Positions 8,094-17,209 are shown, counted from the first letter of the stretch. The stretch: 64,000 bases of DNA from CAWDPQ01 sp049642465 (GCA_049642465.1 JBAROV010000208.1:1-64000); one strand, 5' to 3'. The notes: a model not told the origin generated them from the letters alone. Numbers and translations are program-made.

Positions 8094-8667
8094 CTGAGTC
8101 CTTCCACAAGTAGTCTGCCACGTCCACGGCGACGAGGGGTTCCGACGCCGGCGTCATCATGAACACCTTGGTGCGCACGTGTTCGTTTCCAAACTTGAAA
8201 TCGCGCCTGGGACTCGCTCGACGCTGTTTCGCGATGACATCGGCGGGACCGAAGCTGAGCGCCTGGCTCGGACAGACGGTCGCGCACATCGGACGAAGGC
8301 CCACCGACGTGCGGTCGTAGCACATGTCGCACTTCATCATGACTTCCGGCGCGACGTGCACGGTGGGGATGCCAAAGGGGCAGGCGAGCACACAGTTGGA
8401 GCACGCAACGCAGCGGGGCTTGAGAGCGCTGCGAACGATACCGTCTTCCCCTTGCTTGATGGCGTCGGCGGGGCAGACGAGCGCGCACGTTGGCTCCTCG
8501 CAGTGCATGCAGACCATCGGTACGGTCTCGAGCGACATACGTCGATCGAGGTAGTCCACGTGAATCATCGACACGCCTCGGTGGCTGTCGCACTCGGCAC
8601 AGGCCGCCACGCACGATCGGCAACCGATGCAGCGTGAAGGGTCGATGAAGAACTCGTAGTCAGCCAT
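8050..8667 (-). CDS. Four-cluster [4Fe-4S] ferredoxin subunit (DmsB/NrfC type)
   Basis: A 205-residue protein with four cysteine groups: CIGCRSCVAAC, CMHCEEPTCALVCP, CVACSNCVLACP and CDMCYDRTSVGLRPMCATVCP. This is the pattern of electron-transfer beta subunits of molybdopterin oxidoreductases. No signal peptide is seen, so it should sit in the cytoplasm with the catalytic subunit. The ATG directly follows the stop of the molybdoenzyme gene (8668/8667), and its 3' end overlaps the Rieske gene. It would wire the catalytic subunit to the membrane partner. Confidence 0.9.
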   Translation of the reverse strand: MADYEFFIDPSRCIGCRSCVAACAECDSHRGVSMIHVDYLDRRMSLETVPMVCMHCEEPTCALVCPADAIKQGEDGIVRSALKPRCVACSNCVLACPFGIPTVHVAPEVMMKCDMCYDRTSVGLRPMCATVCPSQALSFGPADVIAKQRRASPRRDFKFGNEHVRTKVFMMTPASEPLVAVDVADYLWKDSDGSEGWIETKAIVD

Positions 8668-10929
8668 TCAGACGTCTTTCACCCCGCGCGGCAACGCGCG
8701 CGCATCCGCGGTCCAGCCCGACTCCTGGCGGCGCATCGCTTCGAGATCGGCGGGCGGGCTTGCCTTCTCGATCCGGCACGCGGAGACCTTGAACTCAGGG
8801 ATCTTGCTGCGTGGATCGAGTGTGCGATGCGTCAGACGATTGGCCGAACGGCGCCCTGGCCAGTGATACGGGATGAAGATCGTATCGGGCCGAATCGTTC
8901 GAACGACGGTCGCCTGCACCATCACATCGGCCCGTCGCGTGACCACTCGAACCCAGTCGCCGTCCTCGATCCCGTGTTGTCGGGCAAGTCGTGGATGGAT
9001 TTCTACTCGCGGCTCCGGATACTGCTCCACGAGGGGCCCGATGCGACGCGTCTGGGTGCCCGAGAGGTAATGGCTGACGACACGCCCCGTCGTCAGGAGA
9101 ATTGGGTATTCGCCGTCCAGCGGATCGCCGCTTTCGCGCCACGCCGTTGTCTGAAAATGCGCTTTCCCATCCTGGTGATAGAACCGCCCGTCTTCGAAGA
9201 GACGTTTCGTGCCCGGATGATCCAGCGACGGGCAGGGCCAGAACACTCCAAGCTCGCGCTCGATGCGTTCCCAGGTGATCCCGTAGTAGTCGGCCAGCCC
9301 GCCCTTCGAGGCCAGTCTCAGCTCGTCGTAGATTTCGCGGGTGGACGGAAAATCGAAGAACGCACCCTTCCCAAGCTTTCGCGCCAGATCGCAAATGATG
9401 AGCGCGTCGGATTTCGCTTCGCCTGGCGGATCGACAGCCTTGTTGATCTTCTGGACGCGGCCTTCGGCGCTGCAAACGATCCCTTCGTCTTCTTCGTGAA
9501 GGCTTCCACTGAAAACGATGTCCGCATGATGCGCGGTTTCGGACATGAAGAAATCGACGACCGCGAAGAACTCGAGCTTCGACAGCGCCTCTCGCGTGAA
9601 CGTCGCATCGGGGAGGGACACGAGCGGGTTGAAGCACATCGAGAAGAGCGCTTTGATCTCGCCGCGATGGATGGCCTCCATGATCTCCGCGGCAGTCAGG
9701 CCGGGGCCGGGCAGCGTGGCTTCATCAATTCGCCATACCGAGGCGATGTATCGTCGCGCCTCGGGGTCGGTGATCGATCGCATCCCGGGTAGCTGATCGG
9801 CTTTCTGGCCGTGTTCCCGGCCACCCTGGCCGTTGCCTTGACCGGTGATCATCATGCAACCCGCGCCCTCGCGACCGACGTTGCCCGTCGCCAGAAACAG
9901 GTTGATCATCGCGAGGCAGTTCTCGACTCCTTTGGAATGGTGTTCGATGCCTCGCGCGTGGATGCCCATCGCGCGGTCCGTCTTCCCGAGCCAGTGCGCA
10001 GCTGTGACGATATCCTCGGGACGCACTCCAGTGATGTGCGCGCCTCGCTCGGGCGTCCACGGTTGGACGGATTCGCGAACGGCCTCGAATCCGGTTGTAT
10101 GCCGGCTGATGTAGTCCTGGCGCACCAGACCGTCTCGTACCAGCACATGCATCATCGCGAGGAAGAGCGCCAGATCGGTCCCCGGGCGGACTGGCAGGTA
10201 CAGATCCGCATTGCGGACGATCGGCGTCATCCGTGGGTCGATGACGATCAAGCGTCCGCCGCGTTCGCGGCACTGCCACAGGTAATGCGTCGTGATGGGG
10301 GCACATTCTGCGGTGTTCGATCCAGCGATCATCACGACGTCGGCCGTCGCGAGATCCGGCCAGGGGTTCGTGGCTCGATCGATGCCAAACGCGAGGCGAT
10401 ACGCCGTGCCCGCCGAGACCATGCAGAGCCGGCCGTTGTAGTCAATGTTCTTCGTGCCGAGCGCAACCCGCGCGAACTTGCCGAGCACGTAGGCCTTTTC
10501 CGTGATCATCGACGCGCCGCCGTATACCGCAATCGCGTCCGGCCCGTAGCGTTCTCGAATCTCCGTTAAACGCCGGGCCGTGATGTCGAGCGCCTCGGCG
10601 TACGGAATCGCCCTGAAACCCGTCTCTGTTCGAACGAGCGGCGACAGGAGGCGATCCGGGTGCTCCGCCTGGAGGTACCGTTTGACACCCTTGGGACAGA
10701 GCATGCCGTGGTTGAACGGGAATTCTTCCCAGGGTTCAAACCCGATCACCTTCTCGTTGCGTACCTTCAATTGGATACCGCACTGCATCCCGCAAAATGA
10801 ACAGTGCGTCTTGACGAGGCGATCAGACGGTTGGCGCGCACCCTGTTCCCAGCCACCGGGCGGTTCGTAGTTCAGATGTGGTCCAAAACTGCGGGCGAGC
10901 TGATCGATCGAGACCGGAGGCTTAGCCAC
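8668..10929 (-). CDS. NasC-type molybdopterin nitrate reductase catalytic subunit
   Basis: A 753-residue bis-MGD oxidoreductase. The N-terminal [4Fe-4S] site is CSFCGMQC plus a distal Cys in GMLCPKG. The Mo ligand is probably Cys in GRLCMVSAG, as in assimilatory NasA/NasC and periplasmic Nap enzymes rather than NarG, which uses Asp. There is no Tat signal, so it should be cytoplasmic, reducing nitrate to nitrite. The start is GTG, preceded by GGAGCGGG, and overlaps the transporter gene by 8 bases. No nitrite reductase is near, and the partners (ferredoxin, Rieske, NarI-like fusion) suggest a membrane-linked rather than assimilatory use. Another oxyanion or formate as substrate cannot be excluded. 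Confidence 0.82.
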   Translation of the reverse strand: MAKPPVSIDQLARSFGPHLNYEPPGGWEQGARQPSDRLVKTHCSFCGMQCGIQLKVRNEKVIGFEPWEEFPFNHGMLCPKGVKRYLQAEHPDRLLSPLVRTETGFRAIPYAEALDITARRLTEIRERYGPDAIAVYGGASMITEKAYVLGKFARVALGTKNIDYNGRLCMVSAGTAYRLAFGIDRATNPWPDLATADVVMIAGSNTAECAPITTHYLWQCRERGGRLIVIDPRMTPIVRNADLYLPVRPGTDLALFLAMMHVLVRDGLVRQDYISRHTTGFEAVRESVQPWTPERGAHITGVRPEDIVTAAHWLGKTDRAMGIHARGIEHHSKGVENCLAMINLFLATGNVGREGAGCMMITGQGNGQGGREHGQKADQLPGMRSITDPEARRYIASVWRIDEATLPGPGLTAAEIMEAIHRGEIKALFSMCFNPLVSLPDATFTREALSKLEFFAVVDFFMSETAHHADIVFSGSLHEEDEGIVCSAEGRVQKINKAVDPPGEAKSDALIICDLARKLGKGAFFDFPSTREIYDELRLASKGGLADYYGITWERIERELGVFWPCPSLDHPGTKRLFEDGRFYHQDGKAHFQTTAWRESGDPLDGEYPILLTTGRVVSHYLSGTQTRRIGPLVEQYPEPRVEIHPRLARQHGIEDGDWVRVVTRRADVMVQATVVRTIRPDTIFIPYHWPGRRSANRLTHRTLDPRSKIPEFKVSACRIEKASPPADLEAMRRQESGWTADARALPRGVKDV

Positions 10930-13135
10930 GCGCCCGCTCCATCAGCCGCAGCTGCGCCGCGGCCAGTGACACACGTTTGCACGCCGGACAGAGGCCTTGC
11001 CAGGTCTGCGCCGGTCCGTCGATGCGGTAGTCGAACCCGAGTTCGGGCAGGATGCGCCCTAAATCGTCAATCTGCATCTGCGACGCGTAGCGTTGACCGC
11101 ACCGCGCGCAGGAAGCGCCCGCGTCGCGGGCGCCTGCGTCCTGGTAGAGCTTCACGCCAAGTTGCGCAGGGCGTTGGAAGATGTGGAAGAACTTGCCGAA
11201 CGGCAGATAGAGAAGCGCTCCAATGACGGTGATGGCATGCAGAATGGCAAGAAACCCGTAAAAGGCGCCGCGAAGCCACAACGTTGAGGCAGTCAACGCG
11301 AGTCCCGTGACGGAGATGGCAAACAGCAGAATCAGCGGCAGGAAATCTGCTCCGAAATCCTGCAGCGCCAGCGCGCCGCGATCCCGAAGCCTCCGCCAGA
11401 TTGCCAGCGCGACCCCCCCGAGAACGAGCACCGCCGAGATGTCGAGTCCGTGGAAGAGCAACCAGGAGACAACCGTTCGGATTCTGAACGAGCCCACCGG
11501 GAACCCGAATAAGTATGCGACGTAGGTCATCTGATCATCGGGCCTCGATCCGAAGTGGATCCACCCGAACACCAGCGGAAAGGTGATCGCGACGGCGCTC
11601 AGGCATCCCCAGAACAGCAGCTGATGCATCCACCACCGTAACCGGGAGCGTCGGCGGATGAAGGTCTGCCCGAGGATATGCGTCGCGAACGTGGCCGAAA
11701 GAATGCGTCCGCTGCGCAGCAGGCCTTCACTCCGAACCAATTCGAGGCTGCGCTCGAAAAAACGTCGCGTCGGCGGTTTGTTCAACCACACGGCGTAGTG
11801 ATAGGTGATTCCCCAGGTCGCAAAGATGACAGCGAAGGTGTAAATCACGAGCGCCGCATCGAAGTGCTGCAGATTTCGAGACCCGACGACAATCGCCGCG
11901 ATCAAAAGCCCGGTGGTCATCGAGGCCCACGCTCCCGCGCGGAGTTGTTCCGCAGTCCTGGCCTGCAGCAGCGCAGGAGCCGTGCGCTCCGACGCCCGCT
12001 GCCGCGGCAGAAACACTCGGTGATTCAGAATCCAGAGAGATCCCGCTGTCGCGGCAAGCAGGACGAACCCTGGCGTCAGCGTTCCCAGGCGATCCCTGAA
12101 GGCGCCGAGCACCAGCGGAGGAAAGAACCCGCCGAGGCCGCCGACGGCACCCACCAGACCCGTGACGGTCGCCGTGTTGCGAGGGAAGAACTGTGGAACG
12201 AGCTTGAAAACGGCGCCGTTACCCGCGCCGAGCAGCGCCGCCGTTCCGAGCGCGCCCACGGTGAAGGGCACCATCGAGGGCCACATGAGAAGCAGCGCAA
12301 ACGGCACCACGCCGGCAAGCACGCCCGAGAGAACGCGGGCGCCCCCAATGTAATCCGACAGCACGCCGCCGATCGGGCGCATCAACGTCGCGAGCACGAC
12401 GAACCCCGCCGTGCGAAAGCCTGCGTCAGTCATGCTCAGACCGAATTCGTCCCGAAGCAGGGTCGGCAGGTAGACCGAAAACGCGACGAACCCGCCAAAG
12501 GTCAAGAAGTAGAAGGCCGAGAGCGCCCACGCCAACGGCTCAGTGGTCAGGACCGAAATCATGCGGCCGAACGTCGCCGGCCTGGCCTCGCCCGGAGCAT
12601 TGCGAGCCAGTGCAAAGAACAGCACGGCCCAGATTGCACAGAGCATGGCCACGCCGTAAAACACCGCGTCGCGCCCGACCTCAGCCGCGACAACCGGGCC
12701 GAGGAACACCGCCGCCGAATGACCGACGTTCCCCAGTCCATAGATGCCCAACGCAGTACCTTGCTTTTCGGGGGCGAACCACCGCGAGCTGAAGCCGACG
12801 CCAATCGCGAAGGACGATCCGGCCAAGCCCAGCAGGAATCCGTATGCCAGGAGTTGCCGGTACGTCTGAGCGCTTGGGACGATCGCAGCGGCGAGCGCAA
12901 TCAAGGCGAACAGGAGCGAGAAGATCGCGCGACCACCAAATCGATCGGTCAGCAGACCCATGGGGATGCGCGCGAGCGAGCCGAGCAGAACGGGAACAGC
13001 CACGAGGAGGGCTGTCGCCTGCGCGTTCAGCGCGAATTCAGCGCGAAAGGTCGGAGCAAACGCCGAGATTAAGCCCCATGCGGCAAACCCCAGCGCCATC
13101 GACAGTGTGGCTAACGCAAGATTCCGCCACGCCAT
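10922..13135 (-). CDS. NarK-type nitrate transporter fused to a NarI-like haem membrane domain
   Basis: A 737-residue fusion. Residues 1 to about 375 are a 12-span MFS protein with the conserved GLTDRFGGR loop and G-rich helices of nitrate/nitrite porters (NarK/NasA family). About 395-680 is a second membrane domain with helices carrying His (ATHILGQ, MHQLLFW, LLFHGLD, LHAITVIG) and the KFFHIFQRP end, resembling NarI/HdrE-type quinol-oxidising cytochrome b subunits. The last 55 residues hold two CxxC pairs (CARCG, CPACK), a rubredoxin or zinc-ribbon-like tail. Transport and quinol oxidation would be joined in one chain. It is the third gene of the operon led by the DUF3365 gene. Confidence 0.85.
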   Translation of the reverse strand: MAWRNLALATLSMALGFAAWGLISAFAPTFRAEFALNAQATALLVAVPVLLGSLARIPMGLLTDRFGGRAIFSLLFALIALAAAIVPSAQTYRQLLAYGFLLGLAGSSFAIGVGFSSRWFAPEKQGTALGIYGLGNVGHSAAVFLGPVVAAEVGRDAVFYGVAMLCAIWAVLFFALARNAPGEARPATFGRMISVLTTEPLAWALSAFYFLTFGGFVAFSVYLPTLLRDEFGLSMTDAGFRTAGFVVLATLMRPIGGVLSDYIGGARVLSGVLAGVVPFALLLMWPSMVPFTVGALGTAALLGAGNGAVFKLVPQFFPRNTATVTGLVGAVGGLGGFFPPLVLGAFRDRLGTLTPGFVLLAATAGSLWILNHRVFLPRQRASERTAPALLQARTAEQLRAGAWASMTTGLLIAAIVVGSRNLQHFDAALVIYTFAVIFATWGITYHYAVWLNKPPTRRFFERSLELVRSEGLLRSGRILSATFATHILGQTFIRRRSRLRWWMHQLLFWGCLSAVAITFPLVFGWIHFGSRPDDQMTYVAYLFGFPVGSFRIRTVVSWLLFHGLDISAVLVLGGVALAIWRRLRDRGALALQDFGADFLPLILLFAISVTGLALTASTLWLRGAFYGFLAILHAITVIGALLYLPFGKFFHIFQRPAQLGVKLYQDAGARDAGASCARCGQRYASQMQIDDLGRILPELGFDYRIDGPAQTWQGLCPACKRVSLAAAQLRLMERARG

Positions 13136-13151
13136 TGATCCGCTACTTTAA

Positions 13152-13197
13152 CGGATCAGCGGATCAACGGGTGGCGGATCGACAGGTCAACGGATCA
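13152..13197. repeat. CGGATCA-rich short repeats
   Basis: CGGATCA occurs at 13152, 13160 and 13191, and CGGATC at 13175, in the 59-base gap between the USP and transporter genes. The last copy includes the USP stop codon. Role unknown. Confidence 0.55.
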
Positions 13198-13713
13198 GTT
13201 GGGTACGGCTTGCGGCTCGTTCGACTCCGTCAACTCTGTCTCGGTCGTGGCGGGGCGTCGGCGATCGGCCCGAATCGTCAACACAGGGCAAGGCGCAGTG
13301 CGCACCATCCGTTCGGCGACGCTCCCGAGGAACATGTGGGAGAGCCCGCGACGGCCGTGCGTGCCCATGACGATCAGGTCGATTGTCGCCTCGCGTGCGA
13401 ACTCACCGATCGTCTCTCCGGCGCCGCCGATGCGAACCTCGGTGACGGCCTGGAACTCCTTGCGCTCGTCCTCGGTGAACGTCGTCTCGAGTCGCGCTTT
13501 CGCATCGTGCAGGAGCCTGTCGCGCAATTCGGCGCTGGCACCGATGTACACATCCGGCGTCCACACCCCAGTCGCCATCGGATCCTCGACGACATGGAGC
13601 ACGTACAGGCGCGCGTCGAATCGACGTGCCAGCTCCTTCGCGCACTGCAGCGCAGCATCCGAAGCCGCACCAAAATCAGTGGGTACGAGAATGCGAGAAA
13701 AACGTCCGGACAT
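13195..13713 (-). CDS. Universal stress protein, single domain (UspA family)
   Basis: A 172-residue UspA-fold protein. It begins RILVPTDFGAAS and carries the ATP-binding signature G-x2-G-x9-G-S/T (GTHGRRGLSHMFLGS) near 116-130. ATP-binding USPs often accumulate under hypoxia or energy limitation. The ATG at 13713 follows AGGAGG. It is the second gene of the nitrate operon, 17 bases from the DUF3365 stop, so it is expected to be induced with nitrate respiration. Confidence 0.9.
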   Translation of the reverse strand: MSGRFSRILVPTDFGAASDAALQCAKELARRFDARLYVLHVVEDPMATGVWTPDVYIGASAELRDRLLHDAKARLETTFTEDERKEFQAVTEVRIGGAGETIGEFAREATIDLIVMGTHGRRGLSHMFLGSVAERMVRTAPCPVLTIRADRRRPATTETELTESNEPQAVPN

Positions 13714-13730
13714 GAACTACCTCCTGATTC

Positions 13731-14330
13731 CTAACGCTGCTTGGGAACCTCGACCCAGAACCACCCTCGGATTTGACCGTCTTCAAAACCCGTCGCCCGG
13801 TCCACGGGATATCGTTCTTTCAGTTCGGCCCTCACGGCGGTCGCGAACTTCCCGGAGTGTCCGTGACAAGCGCCGCACATTGGACGTTGAACGATGGGCC
13901 GCATCACTCCGACCTTGTCACCCAGATCGACCACGAACCCGTCAACCTCTCGCGCTTGCCGTCCCGCATACTCCTTGACGAGTGGAGCGGCCCACGGCCT
14001 GGGCGCATTCGTGGGGTTTCGCAAGCGATCACTGGTACGTCCTGCCGCCAATCCCGACTCCCGGCCGATACGTTGGCTCACCCTTGTCGAGTCGACGTGG
14101 CACGACTTGATCGCCAAGGTCGGCCCGCCTTGCTCGAGCCCCGAATTCAGTTCCCACAGCAGCGCGTCGAGCATCGCATCGATGACGACGTCGGCCCGTG
14201 AGACGACTGGGCGGTACTCCGGCGGCGCTTCGGCGATGCGCCACGTCGGCCGGGGGGAAGACTGCGCGTGGAGCCCCGCGACTGCTGCGAGAACCACCGC
14301 CAAACAGGTGGATCGAAGGACACGGCCCAT
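13731..14330 (-). CDS. Exported DUF3365 haem-binding protein
   Basis: A 199-residue protein with an N-terminal signal peptide (about 1-22, ending LHAQ) and a DUF3365/Tll0287-type fold. One c-type haem motif CGACH lies near 160. Members are periplasmic haem sensors or small electron carriers. The ATG follows GAGGTGG. It opens the nitrate operon, divergent from the histidine kinase, and a sigma-54-type promoter lies just upstream. It could be the periplasmic sensor input or a carrier for the reductase. Which of these is unproven. Confidence 0.8.
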   Translation of the reverse strand: MGRVLRSTCLAVVLAAVAGLHAQSSPRPTWRIAEAPPEYRPVVSRADVVIDAMLDALLWELNSGLEQGGPTLAIKSCHVDSTRVSQRIGRESGLAAGRTSDRLRNPTNAPRPWAAPLVKEYAGRQAREVDGFVVDLGDKVGVMRPIVQRPMCGACHGHSGKFATAVRAELKERYPVDRATGFEDGQIRGWFWVEVPKQR

Positions 14331-14362
14331 AACCACCTCTTTCGGTAACCGCGGTTCAAGGT

Positions 14363-14378
14363 CGCAATGGCAATGCCA
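14363..14378 (-). promoter_or_regulatory. Predicted sigma-54 promoter of the nitrate operon
   Basis: Minus strand reads TGGCATTGCCATTGCG: GG-N10-GC with TGGCA at -24 and TTGC at -12. Predicted start near 14353, 23 bases before the DUF3365 ATG. Confidence 0.6.
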
Positions 14379-14437
14379 TGACCCGAGCCGATTTCTGCGG
14401 GCATTCTTCACCAAGTGTCCTGACCGGTGGTGAATAT

Positions 14438-14453
14438 TTCCCGTGGCCGGGAA
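14438..14453. promoter_or_regulatory. Inverted repeat, candidate activator site
   Basis: TTCCCG-TGGC-CGGGAA is a perfect 6-bp inverted repeat centred about 92 bp upstream of the predicted nitrate-operon start. This is the usual place for a sigma-54 enhancer. Its sequence differs from the CCGGAAATCCGG family, so another activator may bind. Confidence 0.45.
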
Positions 14454-14487
14454 CAGTTCCACAGGGCACGCGCCGCTCTGTGAGATC

Positions 14488-15966
14488 ATGGCGGCCATGC
14501 GAGCGGCCGAAGCGCAGTTCGGAGCCGGAACCAGCGACCGCCCAGCCTCTGACGCGTGGTGGGCCCGCGTATTTGCTCCGATACTGCTGGCTTTGATCTT
14601 CTGGCTGGACACCCTCGTCCCGGCCGGCGTCGCGGTCGCGGCCCTGTACGTGACACCGCCGCTACTCTTCATTCGAACGGGACGATTCTGGGAGCCGATC
14701 GTGGTCGCTCAGGCGGCCACGATCCTCATCGTGATTGGCTTCTACCTGTCGCCAGAGGGTGGCAGCCTCGAGATTGCCCGCCTCAACCGGCCAGTCGAAC
14801 TGCTCATCGTCTGGATCAGTGCAGGACTGGTCGCCTATCACCGCCTGATCATCGAACGCTGGACCCGGCAGCTCTCTCTCAACCGTGCGGAACTCGAGGA
14901 GTCTGCCGTCAGGCTCGAAGAACTCCGTCAGGCGATCGACCAGGCGGCCATTGTCGCTGCCACCGACCAGCGCGGCATCATCACCTATGTCAACGATAAG
15001 TTCTGCGAGATCTCCAAGTACTCGCGCGAAGAACTTCTCGGGCAGGACCATCGCATCATCAACTCCGGGTACCACCCCAAGCAGTTCATACGTGAGCTGT
15101 GGCGCACCATCGCGCAGGGCCGCGTGTGGCGGGGCGAGATTCGAAACCGCGCGAAGGACGGTTCGATCTACTGGGTAGACACGACCATCGTGCCGTTTCT
15201 GGATGCTCACGGCAAACCACGGCAGTACCTGGCGATTCGCAGCGACATCACGCAACGGAAGGCCGCGGAAGCCCAACTCGCCAATCAAGCGGCGCTGACG
15301 CAGCTCGGCCAGCTCGCTGCCGTCGTCGCCCACGAGGTAAGAAATCCCCTCGCCGGGCTGCGCGGCTCGCTCGAAATCCTTCGCCCGAGAGTCGGAGCGA
15401 CACCGAAGGAGCGCGAAATCATCCAGGCCATGATCGAGCGCATCGACACCCTGAACGCAAAGGTCAACGATCTTCTGCGCTTCGCGCGGCCGCGGACGCC
15501 AGTGCTGCAGCCGGTCGAAGCCGATCCGCTGATTCGTGAGGCAATCGTCAGCACTCAGGCTGCCGTGGGGGCCGACTGTCCGGTGATCGAATATTCAGCA
15601 ACACCGCTCGTCGTGCGCGCGGACGCCGAAATGCTGCGTGCGGCCCTCCTCAATCTGCTCCTGAATGCCTGCCAGGCGGGAGGAAGTTCAATCGAAGTGG
15701 TCTCGTCTGTCGCCGGCGACCGCTGTCGCATCGCCGTCCTCGACCGGGGCAGCGGGATCCCCGACGAAGTCCTGGAACACGTGTTCGACACGTTCTACAC
15801 CACGAAGAAGAGCGGGACCGGGCTGGGGCTTCCGATCGTGAAGCGCCTCATGGAACTTCAGGACGGCACGATTGCGCTGCGGGCGCGATCTGAAGGCGGA
15901 ACGATGGCGGAGATCACCATCCCTCTGGCCTCGCAAGGAGAGGGATTAGCCCGCACCGCTAACTGA
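14488..15966 (+). CDS. PAS-domain sensor histidine kinase (NtrB-like)
   Basis: A 492-residue kinase (ATG at 14488, with an in-frame GTG at 14443 possible). Three to four hydrophobic spans (about 25-115) lead into a PAS domain with its C-terminal PAC part (about 125-245). The phospho-acceptor motif is VVAHEVRNPLAG. The ATP-binding domain has NLLLNACQAGG, DRGSGIPDEV and KSGTGLGLPIV. It is a cytoplasmic-PAS NtrB-type kinase. The nearest receivers are the lone CheY-like protein at 17281 and the NtrC-type activator at 52551. It is divergent from the nitrate operon and its last 8 bases overlap the convergent USP gene. The signal is unknown. Confidence 0.88.
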   Translation: MAAMRAAEAQFGAGTSDRPASDAWWARVFAPILLALIFWLDTLVPAGVAVAALYVTPPLLFIRTGRFWEPIVVAQAATILIVIGFYLSPEGGSLEIARLNRPVELLIVWISAGLVAYHRLIIERWTRQLSLNRAELEESAVRLEELRQAIDQAAIVAATDQRGIITYVNDKFCEISKYSREELLGQDHRIINSGYHPKQFIRELWRTIAQGRVWRGEIRNRAKDGSIYWVDTTIVPFLDAHGKPRQYLAIRSDITQRKAAEAQLANQAALTQLGQLAAVVAHEVRNPLAGLRGSLEILRPRVGATPKEREIIQAMIERIDTLNAKVNDLLRFARPRTPVLQPVEADPLIREAIVSTQAAVGADCPVIEYSATPLVVRADAEMLRAALLNLLLNACQAGGSSIEVVSSVAGDRCRIAVLDRGSGIPDEVLEHVFDTFYTTKKSGTGLGLPIVKRLMELQDGTIALRARSEGGTMAEITIPLASQGEGLARTAN

Positions 15967-16906
15967 CAGACTCGGTCTGCGACTCCGCCGTGCTGCTCAA
16001 ATCCAGCTGTCGCGCTGCGGCAGGGTGAGGCGGAAGCGCGAGCACGAGGCGGTGCGCCAGGCACAGGACTCGATAGGTCACCGATCCCATTCGCGGTCCG
16101 AGCAGCGGCGACGAGTGCAGCCCCATGACGACGAGGCCGGCGTCGCGGTCCTGCGCGACCTTGGCGATTTCCTCCGCGGGCTCGCCGTAGACCACGAGCC
16201 CCTCGGCATGTGTTTTCGGAAGGGAGTCGATCGCCTGTTCGAGCTCGCGCTCCGCGCGATATCGGCGCTCCGCCTCGATCTTTGGAACCCGGGCCTGAGT
16301 CGACACCATCGAGCGGACGGGTTCGATCACGTGCAGCACCACCAGCGGCACGTCGAGCGTTTCCGCAATGGCGCCAACGATGGCGAGCTGACCTGGCGTG
16401 GCCGCAGTCAGATCGACGGGAGCGAGGATGCGACGTACAGTCTTTCGCGCTTCTTCCCGCGTCGTTGGCGCACTGCCTTCTGGCGTGACCAGCACCGGCA
16501 CGCCGGTCTCCCGCAACACCCGCTCCGTCGTGGAGCCGAAGAACAACTTCCGGAAACCGGTCGCCCCATGGGAGCCCATGACGATGAGATCGCAGTCACG
16601 CTCGCGAGATATGCGGAGGATCTCAGGCGCCGGTTTCCCGACCGCCACGTCGAGACGGACATCCTCGAGACCCTTGGGGTTCTGCTCGAACGTCTCGGCG
16701 AAGAACTTCTCCATCTCGCGCACGGTATCCTCGACCAGGTGGGGGGGACCGGTAGCCAGTTCCGCCGCTTCGCCGAGGAGAGGATCGTTGACGGCGAGGA
16801 GCGTCAGCCGCGAGCCAAAGTGTCCGGCGATCGCACCAGCGTACCGAAGAGATGTGCGCGAACTCTCGGAAAAATCCAGCGGGCAGAGGACTGACGGTCG
16901 GATCAT
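15959..16906 (-). CDS. Universal stress protein, two tandem domains
   Basis: A 315-residue tandem UspA protein. Domain one (about 1-145) starts SVLCPLDFSESS and has a full ATP signature GSHGATGFRKLFFGST. Domain two (from about 160, RRILAPVDL) has a weaker loop GLHSSPLLGPRMGSV, so only the first half clearly binds ATP. The start used is ATG 16906, with a GTG at 16915 possible. It lies 33 bases after the second winged-helix gene and probably shares the sigma-54-type promoter at 17210-17225. Confidence 0.88.
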   Translation of the reverse strand: MIRPSVLCPLDFSESSRTSLRYAGAIAGHFGSRLTLLAVNDPLLGEAAELATGPPHLVEDTVREMEKFFAETFEQNPKGLEDVRLDVAVGKPAPEILRISRERDCDLIVMGSHGATGFRKLFFGSTTERVLRETGVPVLVTPEGSAPTTREEARKTVRRILAPVDLTAATPGQLAIVGAIAETLDVPLVVLHVIEPVRSMVSTQARVPKIEAERRYRAERELEQAIDSLPKTHAEGLVVYGEPAEEIAKVAQDRDAGLVVMGLHSSPLLGPRMGSVTYRVLCLAHRLVLALPPHPAAARQLDLSSTAESQTESVS

Positions 16907-16939
16907 GGAGTGCACCTGTTGTCCGGTGGGCTCTCACAT

Positions 16940-17167
16940 TCAGGAGGCGTCAGCTTGCCTGCAGAACCGCCGGTCGTCGTCCTGGGTGAGCACGCCGGAG
17001 CTCACAAGGTAGTCTAACACCCGAGCGCACTCGTCGGCCGACAAGTTCCAGAGCCGCCGGACTTGTGCGAATGTCAGACGCATGCCGGGCATTTCCCGGT
17101 ACTCAGCGTCGATGAGCCACGCCAGATCCTGCAGGGTGGGCGGTTCGTGAGCGTAGGCAAGCGCCAT
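16940..17167 (-). CDS. Small winged-helix-like protein, paralogue 2
   Basis: A 75-residue paralogue of the proteins at 6942-7154 and 52285-52521. Shared pattern: E-Y-x-EMPGMRLT, QVRRLWNLSADECARVLDYLV, then a short loop and RRFCR. The ATG at 17167 follows GAGGAG. It is first in a unit with the two-domain USP. Upstream is one of the best sigma-54-type promoters in the window. Function not known. A DNA-binding or partner-binding adaptor is inferred from size and predicted fold. Confidence 0.78.
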   Translation of the reverse strand: MALAYAHEPPTLQDLAWLIDAEYREMPGMRLTFAQVRRLWNLSADECARVLDYLVSSGVLTQDDDRRFCRQADAS

Positions 17168-17209
17168 AATTACTCCTCGAGCGCAAGGGGGAGCGCCCTC
17201 GCACGGTTG

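Noticed and set aside
7578..10929. Arsenite oxidase (AioAB), because a Rieske gene lies near a molybdoenzyme
   Set aside because: The catalytic subunit has the four-Cys [4Fe-4S] pattern and the GRLCM Mo-ligand region of NasC/Nap enzymes, and a NarK-type transporter and DmsB-like ferredoxin are present.
11678..13072. A 464-codon open frame on the plus strand
   Set aside because: It is antisense to the transporter/haem fusion and its product is a low-complexity R/E/Q/G-rich chain with no domain. It is an effect of GC-rich codon bias in the real minus-strand gene.
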